A DNA stretch of 64,000 nucleotides. Origin: Arthrobacter sp. MSA 4-2 (GTDB taxonomy: Bacteria; Actinomycetota; Actinomycetes; Actinomycetales; Micrococcaceae). The notes below the pieces were generated by a model. That model worked only from the letters and a program-made list of their open reading frames with translations. It was not told the DNA's origin and did no database searches. Shown one piece after another: positions 9,234 through 16,981 of this stretch; the first letter of the stretch is position 1, and every line of letters begins with the position of its first letter. The stretch covers positions 1 through 64,000 of the forward strand of contig NZ_JAEKGC010000011.1 in the NCBI RefSeq assembly GCF_016405885.1. Direction: 5' to 3'. The position numbers and the translations under genes were made by a program.

Positions 9234-10702
9234 CCGTGTGCGGCCGGAGCTTCCTGCGCCGGGGCGGGGCCTGTCCCGGCGTCCTCCGCGGGCTGCTGCA
9301 GCGGCAGCCGCACCTGGAACGCCGTGGCCGGGTCGCTGACCAGCTTCAGCGACCCGTGGTGCTTGTTCACGACGATCCGCCAGGAGATGTCCAGGCCGAG
9401 GCCCGTTCCGCTGCCCACGGGTTTGGTGGTGAAGAACGGCTCGAAGATCCGGCCCCGAAGCTCCCGGGGAACGCCGGGCCCGGTGTCCCCGATCTCCACG
9501 AGGACGGTGTCGCGCTCGCGGACGGCGGTCACGGTCAGCCGGCCCTGCCCCTCCATTGCGGCCACGGCGTTGTCGATGAGGTTCGTCCAGACCTGGTTGA
9601 GTTCGGCCGGGTAGCACTGAAGCATCGGCAGGTCGGGATCGTAGGTCTTCTCGACAGTGATCCCGGCACCGATGCGCTGGGCCAGCATGACCAGGGTGCT
9701 GTCGAGCAGCGTTCGCACGTCGGCCTCCTGATAGGGCGCGCGGTCGAGCTGGGAGTATTGGGAGGCCGCTTCGACCAGGGAGGAGATCCTGGAGGTCGAA
9801 TCCTGGATCTCGTTCATCAGCTGTTCGGTGACGATGACGTTGGCCAGCCAATGGAGGACGCCGTTGATGTCGCCGTCCGGAGCAGCTGTTGCGGCCTCCC
9901 GCAGCCAGTCCTCGCCGACGCCGGCCTGGACGAACGTCGCGGCCAGCTCCCAGCTGCCCTGGACACCGTGGTCCTCGAGCCAGTCGGCGAGCGCGTCCTC
10001 CCGGTCGGAGACCTCAAGCGGGCCGAGGGTTCCGACGTGCGCGGACCGGCGCAGCGCCTCCTCCTGCAGGTCGACGAGCCGCTCGAGTGCCTCCGGGGCC
10101 ACGGTCAGGCCCGCCGCGAAATGGATCGTGTCACGAAGGGCGGCGACCCGTTCCCGCAGCACGGAGGTGGCCCGCAGCGCCGACGCCGCCGGGTTGTTGA
10201 GCTCGTGGGTCAGTCCGGCCGAGAGGGAGCCCAGTGCCATCAGCCGCTCCCGCTGTGCGATCACCTCGCGGGTATTCTCCATACCTAAGAACAGTCCCTC
10301 GAGCAGGTGCAGCGCCATCGGGAACCAGTCTCCGACGAGGTTGCCGAAGTCCTCGGCCCCGATCTGGAGGAACCGGCTGGGCCTGCTCGTGCGGAAGGAC
10401 GTCGAATAGACCTGGGGTACCCGGTCGCCAAGGTAGGCCTGCACCGCGCCGGCGTACACGCCCCGCTGGCTGGTGCGGATGAGCTCGACGTCGTCGTCGC
10501 CGACCCGGCGGGTCAGCACCACCTCGCCGTCGAGCAGCACGTAGAACACCTCCGCCGGCGTGTTCTCGCTGTAGATCGTCTCGGCCCCGTAGGAGCGGAT
10601 GGTGCCGATCTCGCAGATCCATGCGAGCTGCTCCTCGGTGAGCTTCTCGAACAGGAAGAGCGTGCGGAGCTCCTCCGGATCGCACCGCTGGCCCCCGTTC
10701 AT
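9230..10702 (-). CDS. Cyclic-nucleotide-binding-domain histidine kinase
   Basis: A 490-residue soluble sensor kinase. Residues about 13-130 are a CRP-like cNMP-binding domain (FEKLTEEQL, FYVLLDGEVVL). The H box is GLTHELNNP with phospho-acceptor His166. The ATPase has the N box NQVWTNLIDNAV (369-380), the G1 box GDTGPG, the F box IFEPFFTTKP and the G2 box GSGTGLGL. Between H box and ATPase is an unusually long helical insert (about 180-320). No membrane helix is present, so it senses a cytoplasmic signal. The start overlaps the upstream flavoprotein stop by ATGA, and its own stop overlaps the antiporter start. The partner receiver is probably the one fused to that flavoprotein. Confidence 0.88.
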   Translation of the reverse strand: MNGGQRCDPEELRTLFLFEKLTEEQLAWICEIGTIRSYGAETIYSENTPAEVFYVLLDGEVVLTRRVGDDDVELIRTSQRGVYAGAVQAYLGDRVPQVYSTSFRTSRPSRFLQIGAEDFGNLVGDWFPMALHLLEGLFLGMENTREVIAQRERLMALGSLSAGLTHELNNPAASALRATSVLRERVAALRDTIHFAAGLTVAPEALERLVDLQEEALRRSAHVGTLGPLEVSDREDALADWLEDHGVQGSWELAATFVQAGVGEDWLREAATAAPDGDINGVLHWLANVIVTEQLMNEIQDSTSRISSLVEAASQYSQLDRAPYQEADVRTLLDSTLVMLAQRIGAGITVEKTYDPDLPMLQCYPAELNQVWTNLIDNAVAAMEGQGRLTVTAVRERDTVLVEIGDTGPGVPRELRGRIFEPFFTTKPVGSGTGLGLDISWRIVVNKHHGSLKLVSDPATAFQVRLPLQQPAEDAGTGPAPAQEAPAAHG

Positions 10703-12399
10703 TGCGCGGCCAGGTATCGATGGGCGAGGGTGACGGCCATGGCGCCTTCGCCGACCGCCGAGGCCACCCGTTTCACCGAGCCGGCGCGCACGTCGCCTGC
10801 GACGAACACCCCCGGAATGCTGGTCTCGAGCGGGTAGGGCATGCGGTCGAGCGGCCAGTCCGCAGGGGGCCTGCCGTCGGTCAGCAGGTCGTTGCCGGTC
10901 ACGATGAACCCGCGGCTGTCCCGGACCAGGGCCCCCTCGAGGTTTTCCGTGTGGGGATCGGCTCCGATGAAGACGAACAGCCAGTTCGTCGCCACCTCCC
11001 GGGACGTACCCGTTTCCCGGTTCCGCAGGGTCAGCCCCTCAAGGTGGTCCTCGCCGCGGGCCGCCGCCACCTCCGTCTGGAGCAGCAGCTCGATGTTCGC
11101 GGTGGCCTCGATCTGGTCGATGAGGTAGGAGGACATTGACGCCGTCAGGCTCGAGGCGCGGATCAGCAGCCGAACCGAGCGGGCCGTGCGGGCGAAATAG
11201 ACGGCGGCCTGCCCCGCGGAGTTGGCTCCCCCGACGATGTAGACGTCCTCGCCGGCGAGGTCGGCCGCCGAGGCGGTGGCAGCCCCGTAGAAGACACCCC
11301 GATCGGTGAGGTGCGGGAGCCCTTCGCCCGCCAGGGTCTTGTAGGCCACGCCCATCGCCAGCACCACCGCATGCCCGGCGATTTCCGTCCCGTCATCGAA
11401 GGTCACGACGCGCGCCCCGCCCCGCGCCTCAAGCCCGGTCATGTTGCGGGTGGTGAGCACCTCGGCTCCGAACTTGGAGACCTGGCGGCGGGCCCGGTCG
11501 GCCAGCTGGGCACCGGAAACCCCGTCCGGGAAGCCCAGGTAGTTTTCGATCCGGGAGCTCTGCCCCGCCTGCCCGCCGGTGGCGTTCTTCTCCACGAGGA
11601 CGGTCCGGAGGCCCTCGGACGCACCGTAGACCGCGGCCCCCAGCCCGGCCGGGCCCCCGCCGACCACGACGAGGTCGTAGAAATCCTTGAGCGGGGCGGT
11701 GCTCAGCCCCACGCGTTCGGCCAGGACGGTGTCGGTGGGGGCAACGAGGGCGTCCCCGCCGGCGGTCACCACCACCGGAAGGACCGAGCCGTCGGTGCCG
11801 GCCGCCGCCAGGATCCGCTGCGCCTCCGGTTCGGTGACCGGCAGCCAACGATAGGAGACCTGGTTCCGGGCGAGGAATTCGCGCACTTCGACGGACCGCG
11901 CGGACCACCGGTGGCCCACGAGGGTCGTGGTGTGCACGGGCCGGCGGTCCGCGGTCCGCCAGGACTCGAGGAGGGAATCGACGACCGGGTACAGCTTCTG
12001 CTCCGGCGGGTCCCACGGCTTGAGCAGGTAGTGGTCGAGGTCAACGACGTTGATCGCGTCGATGGCTGCGCTGGTGTCGGCGTAGGCGGTCAGCAGCATC
12101 CGGCGGGCCGCCGGGTAGATGTCGATGGCTGCCTCGAGGAACTGGATGCCGTTCATCTCCGGCATCTTGTGGTCCGCGATGAGCAGGGCGACCTCGTCGC
12201 CGCGGAGCTTGAGCTCCCGCAGCGCCTCGAGCGCATCGGCCCCCGAATCGGCGCGCACGATCCGGTACTGTTCGCCGAAGCGCCGGCGCAGGTCCCGGGC
12301 CACCGCCCGGGAGACGCTCGGTTCGTCGTCGACGGTGAGGATGGCGACAAGCCCTCCGGCGCCGTCGGCCCTGCGCTGGCCCGCCGCTGGGGCAGTCAC
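10699..12399 (-). CDS. Receiver-domain / thioredoxin-reductase-like flavoprotein lacking the redox CxxC
   Basis: A 566-residue fusion. Residues 18-130 are a CheY-like receiver with DDE (24-26), phospho-acceptor Asp76 (ADHKMPEMNG) and Lys127 (LLKPW). Residues about 150-235 resemble a thioredoxin/glutaredoxin fold without its own CxxC. From 240 on it is a thioredoxin-reductase-type oxidoreductase with FAD motif VVVGGGPAGLGA and NADPH motif VYIVGGANSAG. Where the family has CATC, this protein reads GVFYGAATASAAD (368-380), so the dithiol is gone and it cannot reduce thioredoxin by the usual route. The GTG at 12399 is chosen because GAGGG lies six bases upstream and the receiver begins soon after; the frame continues open to 12561. 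First gene of the operon with the kinase and antiporter. Confidence 0.85.
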   Translation of the reverse strand: MTAPAAGQRRADGAGGLVAILTVDDEPSVSRAVARDLRRRFGEQYRIVRADSGADALEALRELKLRGDEVALLIADHKMPEMNGIQFLEAAIDIYPAARRMLLTAYADTSAAIDAINVVDLDHYLLKPWDPPEQKLYPVVDSLLESWRTADRRPVHTTTLVGHRWSARSVEVREFLARNQVSYRWLPVTEPEAQRILAAAGTDGSVLPVVVTAGGDALVAPTDTVLAERVGLSTAPLKDFYDLVVVGGGPAGLGAAVYGASEGLRTVLVEKNATGGQAGQSSRIENYLGFPDGVSGAQLADRARRQVSKFGAEVLTTRNMTGLEARGGARVVTFDDGTEIAGHAVVLAMGVAYKTLAGEGLPHLTDRGVFYGAATASAADLAGEDVYIVGGANSAGQAAVYFARTARSVRLLIRASSLTASMSSYLIDQIEATANIELLLQTEVAAARGEDHLEGLTLRNRETGTSREVATNWLFVFIGADPHTENLEGALVRDSRGFIVTGNDLLTDGRPPADWPLDRMPYPLETSIPGVFVAGDVRAGSVKRVASAVGEGAMAVTLAHRYLAAQ

Positions 12400-12654
12400 A
12401 GCCGCCCTCGGGCCGGCCGGCAGCCCGGCCCTGCACCTTCGTGTTGAGCAGCTTTCCTGCTCCCGCCCCATGGAAAAGCTGGTCCCATGACTGGGCCTCC
12501 CACGTCCGGTGCGCCTCGGGGCGCACGCGATTATCGAACCATCTGTGCCGGGGAGGGTCAATAGCGCCAGCGCCGGACCCGCCGTGCCCGTCCGGTTCCC
12601 GCGGCGTGGCGGGCCCGGCGCGCTGTGGTGGGGCCGGCGGGAGCCGGCCGGGGC

Positions 12655-13410
12655 CTAGAGGTTGGCGTCGGCGTAGGCCTTCAGGGCGTCGCTGACGAAG
12701 CCTGCCTTTTCCGGTCCTCCGTAGACCGCGCTGAAGCGGGGGTCGGCGACATACATCTCCCCGATCCCGATCACGTAGTCCTTGGCGGGCCTGCCGCCTT
12801 CGCGGGGAATCCCCGGCGCCTCGGACAGCCATTCAAAGTGCCGGGCGGCGAGCTCCTGCGCGCGGGGCCCCTCGGGGCGCTCGTCGCCGGACGCCGCGGC
12901 CACCCAGCCGTCGGCGAGCCGCTTGGCCGCGGCCGCGTAGTCCTTCCGCTCGGTCTCGCTCTTCGCCCGCCACCAGGAGTCTCCGGCGGCGTACGCGTCG
13001 GCGCCCCACCGCTGTTCCACCTCCTCCTTGAACTGGGTGTGGTCGAAGCCGTCGAACATTTTCTCGGCCATCAGGGGTTCCCCTCTCTCAAGACTCCGTA
13101 CGGTGCCCAGCACCGATTCGATCTGTTGTCCGATCCGCTGGTGCTCCCGGCGCAGCTGTCCCAGATGGGTGCGCAGGGCAGCGGCCGGCTGTTCGCCGCC
13201 ATCGAGGATGTCCCGGATGGCGGGCAGTGCCAGCCCGAATCCGCGCAGGAGAAGGATGCGCTGGAGGCGCACCAGTGCGTCGTCGTCGTAGTACCGGTAG
13301 CCGTTGGCGCCCACGCGCGACGGCTCAAGGAGGCCCAGCTGCCCGTAGTGGCGCAGGGCCCTGCTGGTGGTGCCGGCGAGTCTCGCGACGTCCTGGATCG
13401 ACCGTTCCAC
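12655..13410 (-). CDS. TipA-type MerR-family regulator
   Basis: A 251-residue activator. The N-terminal MerR DNA-binding domain (IQDVARLAGTTSRALRHYGQ, GYRYYDDDALVRLQRI) is followed by a coiled-coil dimer helix and a C-terminal TipAS drug-binding domain (VEQRWGADAYAAGDSWW, YVADPRFSAVYG). TipAL proteins bind thiopeptide-like compounds and switch on their own promoter by untwisting a long spacer. The length matches TipAL (about 253). The start is GTG with GGGAG upstream. Its own promoter, with a 19-bp spacer carrying a perfect dyad, is visible at 13447-13477, so autoregulation is very likely. No resistance gene is adjacent. The ligand cannot be told from sequence. Confidence 0.9.
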   Translation of the reverse strand: MERSIQDVARLAGTTSRALRHYGQLGLLEPSRVGANGYRYYDDDALVRLQRILLLRGFGLALPAIRDILDGGEQPAAALRTHLGQLRREHQRIGQQIESVLGTVRSLERGEPLMAEKMFDGFDHTQFKEEVEQRWGADAYAAGDSWWRAKSETERKDYAAAAKRLADGWVAAASGDERPEGPRAQELAARHFEWLSEAPGIPREGGRPAKDYVIGIGEMYVADPRFSAVYGGPEKAGFVSDALKAYADANL

Positions 13411-13446
13411 GTTCTGTTCTCCCGTTCTGGATTCCGTGCCGGATCC

Positions 13447-13477
13447 AGCGTAGGAGTTGACGCAGCGTCAAGGTCAA
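13447..13477 (-). promoter_or_regulatory. MerR-type promoter with 19-bp spacer and central dyad
   Basis: On the minus strand: -35 TTGACC (13477-13472), a 19-base spacer, -10 TACGCT (13452-13447). The spacer contains the perfect palindrome TTGACGC-T-GCGTCAA (13471-13457). A 19-bp spacer with an operator between the boxes is the classic arrangement for MerR-family activation. The GTG of the regulator lies 37 bases past the -10. Confidence 0.85.
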
Positions 13478-13515
13478 GGCCGGTGCGCGGCAGGAGGGAA
13501 GCCGGCCCGGGTGGG

Positions 13516-13785
13516 TCAGCTGTACCAGAACCAGTGCGGTGGGCTCCAGTCCGCCGGCACCGTGTGCGCGGCGAATCCGCCGCACTCCGAGCAGGAGTAG
13601 CCCGCGCTGGCGGGAAGGATCGCCCCGCCGCCGCTCGGGAGCCGGGGCGGGACGTACTCTTCGAAAATCAGGAAATCGTCGGAGCCGCAGCGGTGGCACC
13701 AGGGGCGTTCGCCGGTTTCGGCGGGGGCCGCCCCCGGCCGGGCGGCGCCGGGCGTTGAGTTGATTGTCGTCATTGCCTTCACCAT
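13516..13785 (-). CDS. Small zinc-ribbon-like protein of unknown function
   Basis: An 89-residue protein with paired cysteines CHRC (30, 33) and CSEC (65, 68), consistent with a zinc ribbon, and an aromatic C-terminus (HWFWYS). The N-terminal 25 residues are low-complexity Pro/Ala/Gly. The first ATG is at 13785; another at 13773 (MTTINS) has GGTGAAGG just before it and may be the true start. It stands alone between the TipA regulator and a divergent HTH gene. I see no catalytic motif and cannot assign a role. Confidence 0.65.
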   Translation of the reverse strand: MVKAMTTINSTPGAARPGAAPAETGERPWCHRCGSDDFLIFEEYVPPRLPSGGGAILPASAGYSCSECGGFAAHTVPADWSPPHWFWYS

Positions 13786-13968
13786 CTCGCTTCAAGCGGT
13801 CGACGTCGGCCGCGAACGGAAGTAAGGATACTGATCGCCTCAGGATACTACCGGTCCAGACCACCGGATAGTCCGCGCACCGCATCGGTGCCGCCCGGCC
13901 GGGCGCAAGCTTTGGGAAACGGGGGCCCAAAGAACCCGCAGGACGCCCATCTTTGGCACAATGTCCCC

Positions 13969-14382
13969 ATGCCGCCACGAGCCCCCCGCACCACCGATGC
14001 GCTGCCCTCCGCCGAGGCCGCAAGGCTCGAACGGGCGCTGGCCGACAGCTCCGACATCACCGTCTTCGTCGACGGGACGGCGTTCCGCCTGCCCGCCGGC
14101 GCACGCGAGGCGGTGGTCGACCTGCTCGAACGGCTCGGAGCAGGCGACACCGTGCAGTGCTCCTCGGTGGCCGAGCTGCTGACGACCTCGCAGGCCGCCG
14201 AACTGGCCGGGATCTCCCCCACCTACCTGCGCAACCTCACCGATGCCGGGGAGATCGCCACCGAGTACCGCGGCTCGCACCGGCGCATCCGCCGGAGCGA
14301 CATCGAACAGTGGCTGCGCCGTCAGGGCTCCCGCAGGGCCGGATCAGAACCTCGGACGGAGCATCCAGCGGCGGGCCTTTAG
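13969..14382 (+). CDS. Excisionase/antitoxin-like helix-turn-helix protein
   Basis: A 137-residue protein whose C-terminal half is a MerR/excisionase-type DNA-binding domain (LTTSQAAELAGISPTYLRN, then HRRIRRSDIEQWL). The N-terminal half (DITVFVDGTAFRLPA, AVVDLLERL) resembles the non-DNA part of antitoxins that pair with PIN-domain ribonucleases. In such modules the PIN toxin usually follows directly; here the next gene is on the opposite strand, so this is an orphan. CACAAT lies six bases before the ATG with no Shine-Dalgarno, which suggests a leaderless mRNA. Its last 39 bases overlap the end of the convergent PucR gene. Confidence 0.7.
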   Translation: MPPRAPRTTDALPSAEAARLERALADSSDITVFVDGTAFRLPAGAREAVVDLLERLGAGDTVQCSSVAELLTTSQAAELAGISPTYLRNLTDAGEIATEYRGSHRRIRRSDIEQWLRRQGSRRAGSEPRTEHPAAGL

Positions 14383-15558
14383 GGCGAGGTGCAGCTCGAG
14401 CCGCACCGCACCGCCGAGCGGATCGGCCCCGATGATGGCCCGGATCCGCGCGAGGCGGTTGTAGACGCTGCTGCGGTGCAGGTGCAGCTGCGCCGCGACA
14501 TCCTGAACGGACCCGTTCTTGTCGTACAGCAGTTCGAGCACCGGCAGCAGCTCCCCTGCCCGGTCCTGTTCCTCCAGCTCGGCGAAATAGATGCTCCGGG
14601 CCGCCGCCGCCTGCCAGCCCACTGCCGCAAGCATCTGGTAGGCGCCGATCGAGCGGTACTCGACGAGAGTACCGAGCTGCGGCTCGACGCCGGCGGCCTG
14701 CGCGGCGCAGCGGGCCTGGCCGTAGGACTCGGCCAGCCGCTCAAGGCCCGCGAAGGGCTCCCCCAGCCCCAGGACCAGCAGCGCGGCCGGACGCCCCGCA
14801 CGCTTGGCCAGGCCCTCCCCATACCGCCGCAGGACATCGGCGTGAGCGGCATAGCCGACCCCTGCTCGCAGGAGGAGGACCGCGTGCGTCGGCGCGCCGG
14901 CGCTGAAGAGGAACGGTTCGACGCCGACCGTCGCCTGCAGGGCGGCGGCCCGGTGCATCAGCGTGCCCGCTTCGGGATCGGCCGGCCGCGCCCGCGGGCT
15001 TCCGGCGTCGGCGATCACGCCGAGCTGCCACGGACCGCCGTCGTCGACCTCCGGCCATCCCCTGAGGTCCTCGAGGGCGGAGGCGGTGCCATCGCAGGCG
15101 GCCAGGAAGTCGGCCTCCCTGCGCGTGCGGTGTTCGGAGTCGGCCGTATTGCCCTCGAGCAGGAGCTCGGCGAGCCGGTCCAGCTCCGGGCGGACCCGGG
15201 GAAGGGCGGCGAGGATGTCTACGGCGGGATCGGCCTCGGACTCCTGCTGCACCCAGAGATATCCCACCCGGAAACCCTTGACCAGCAGGGGCACGCACAC
15301 CCGCCCCAGCATCCCCAGGTCGGCGTTCGCCGGGACCGCCACCGGCCGCACCGCGGTCCCGATCCCGTGCCTAAGCTGCCAGGCGCCGACGTCGGCGGGG
15401 ACCTTCTTGCTCAGCAGGAAATTGACCCGGACCCGGTCCGCGGAACTCTGGTGGCTGCTGTAGGCCACCAGCACGCCGTCGAGGTCCTCGAGTGAAAGAC
15501 CCCGGCGCAGCGTCCCGGCAATCCGCTCGACGGCGTCCTCGATGGCGGAGTTGTGCAT
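14344..15558 (-). CDS. PucR/CdaR-family transcriptional regulator
   Basis: A 404-residue regulator. The C-terminal 60 residues are the PucR-type helix-turn-helix (LELLYDKNGSVQDVAAQLHL, then HRSSVYNRLARIRAIIG). The preceding part is GAF/GGDEF-like sensing sequence (GRVCVPLLVKGFRVGYLWVQ). It is divergent from alanine dehydrogenase across a 310-bp spacer holding a 14-bp perfect palindrome, so it most likely controls ald and amino-nitrogen use. On the minus strand TAGGCT, six bases, then ATG implies a leaderless mRNA. The inducer is not visible in the sequence. Confidence 0.87.
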   Translation of the reverse strand: MHNSAIEDAVERIAGTLRRGLSLEDLDGVLVAYSSHQSSADRVRVNFLLSKKVPADVGAWQLRHGIGTAVRPVAVPANADLGMLGRVCVPLLVKGFRVGYLWVQQESEADPAVDILAALPRVRPELDRLAELLLEGNTADSEHRTRREADFLAACDGTASALEDLRGWPEVDDGGPWQLGVIADAGSPRARPADPEAGTLMHRAAALQATVGVEPFLFSAGAPTHAVLLLRAGVGYAAHADVLRRYGEGLAKRAGRPAALLVLGLGEPFAGLERLAESYGQARCAAQAAGVEPQLGTLVEYRSIGAYQMLAAVGWQAAAARSIYFAELEEQDRAGELLPVLELLYDKNGSVQDVAAQLHLHRSSVYNRLARIRAIIGADPLGGAVRLELHLALKARRWMLRPRF

Positions 15559-15868
15559 CCCGCCAGCCTAGGGGCTGCACGGGCAGCGGGGCGACATTTG
15601 CCGCTCCCGGACTCGACAGCTGTCGATTGCTTTCAACGGTCCCCCCTGCTAGTGACCTGGGACACAGGGAACGGCAGCCGCCCCGGCGTTGCGCGCCAGC
15701 GCGGGCACCGGCGGGAGGGGACACCGGCCCGGCAGGCAACGCTCCGCACGGCATCCCGCCGACGGCGCGCGATCAACCCCGGCAAAGCAGCAGACAGCGG
15801 TTTGGGCGCCGCTCATACTTGAAGCACGCCCCACCGGGCGCCTGCCCGAACGACACCTGGAGAACCCC
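15559..15868. promoter_or_regulatory. Divergent pucR/ald control region with TCGACAGCTGTCGA palindrome
   Basis: 310 bp without a gene. It holds the -10 box TAGGCT of the PucR gene (15570-15565) and a perfect 14-bp palindrome TCGACAGCTGTCGA at 15613-15626, roughly 60 bp upstream of the inferred PucR start. The core CRACAGCTGTYG recurs at 23569-23580 in front of an aminotransferase. CATACT (15814-15819) could be the ald -10 box, but I see no clear -35. Confidence 0.6.
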
Positions 15869-16981
15869 ATGATCATCGGCGTCCCGAAAGAAGTTAAGAA
15901 CAACGAGTACCGCGTCGCCATCACGGCCTCGGGCGTCCATGAGTTCCGCACCCACGGGCACACCGTGCTGATCGAAACGGGTGCCGGAACCGGCTCCAAC
16001 ATCACCGATGCGGAGTACCGGGCCGCCGGTGCCGAGATCCTTGAGGACGCCGACGAGGTCTGGGGACGCGCCGACATGGTCCTCAAGGTCAAGGAGCCGA
16101 TCAAGGAGGAATACCACCGCTTCCGCGAGGGCCTGATTCTCTTCACCTACCTCCACCTCGCCGCCGAGGCCGAGCTCACCCGGAACCTGCTGGACGCCGG
16201 AGTCACCGCCATCGCCTACGAGACCGTGCAGGACGGGCGCGCCCTCCCCCTGCTGGCCCCGATGTCGGAGGTCGCGGGGCGGCTTTCGGTCCAGGTGGGC
16301 GCCCAGGTCATGACCGCTCCTGCGGGCGGTCCGGGCCTGCTGCTGGGCGGAGTCCCCGGGGTGCGCCCGGCCAAGGTCACGGTGCTGGGCGCCGGTGTCG
16401 CCGGCACGAACGCCACGGCCATGGCCGTGGGGACCGGGGCGGAGGTCACGATCCTCGACATCAACATCGCCCGGCTGCGCGAGATCGACGCGCAGTACGC
16501 GGGACGGGTGAAGACGGTGGCCTCGAACGCCTTCGAGATCGAGAAGTCGGTGCTCGAGGCGGACCTGGTCATCGGCTCGGTCCTCATTCCAGGGGCGAAG
16601 GCCCCCAAGCTCGTCACCAACGACATGGTCTCGCGGATGAAGCCGGGCAGCGTGCTGGTCGACATCGCGGTGGATCAGGGCGGCTGCTTCGAGGACTCGC
16701 ACGTGACCACCCACCAAGAGCCGACCTTCAAGGTCCACAACTCGCTGTTCTACTGCGTCGGCAACATGCCCGGCGCCGTCCCGAACACCTCGACCTATGC
16801 GCTGACCAATGTCACCCTGCGCTACGCGGTGGCCCTGGCCAACCGGGGCGTGCGCGCGGCGTTCGAGGCGGACCCGGCCCTGGCCCGCGGGCTCAACACG
16901 GCCGCGGGCCAGGTGGCGCACTCCTCGGTTTCCGAGGCGCACGGGCTCCAGCTTGCCGAGGACTGGCGGGACCTGATCTAG
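15869..16981 (+). CDS. ald: Alanine dehydrogenase
   Basis: A 370-residue cytoplasmic enzyme that interconverts L-alanine and pyruvate plus ammonia with NAD+. The N-terminus MIIGVPKEVKNNEYRVA, the motif TYLHLAAE, the Rossmann loop VLGAGVAGTNAT and VDIAVDQGGCFE are all typical, and the length equals the family norm. GGAG lies a few bases before the ATG at 15869; the frame is open further upstream but without coding character. It is divergent from a PucR regulator, which suggests control by amino-nitrogen supply. Its end overlaps the convergent Gfo/Idh gene by four bases. Confidence 0.96.
   Translation: MIIGVPKEVKNNEYRVAITASGVHEFRTHGHTVLIETGAGTGSNITDAEYRAAGAEILEDADEVWGRADMVLKVKEPIKEEYHRFREGLILFTYLHLAAEAELTRNLLDAGVTAIAYETVQDGRALPLLAPMSEVAGRLSVQVGAQVMTAPAGGPGLLLGGVPGVRPAKVTVLGAGVAGTNATAMAVGTGAEVTILDINIARLREIDAQYAGRVKTVASNAFEIEKSVLEADLVIGSVLIPGAKAPKLVTNDMVSRMKPGSVLVDIAVDQGGCFEDSHVTTHQEPTFKVHNSLFYCVGNMPGAVPNTSTYALTNVTLRYAVALANRGVRAAFEADPALARGLNTAAGQVAHSSVSEAHGLQLAEDWRDLI

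Noticed and set aside
7329-9851. 840-codon version of the antiporter
   Set aside because: The first 206 codons shadow the kinase gene; the family N-terminus begins at the ATG at 9233 that overlaps the kinase stop.
12041-12832. 263-codon minus-strand frame between the flavoprotein and TipA genes
   Set aside because: Arg/Pro/Gly-rich composition of an off-frame shadow; overlaps the receiver domain and the end of the MerR gene.
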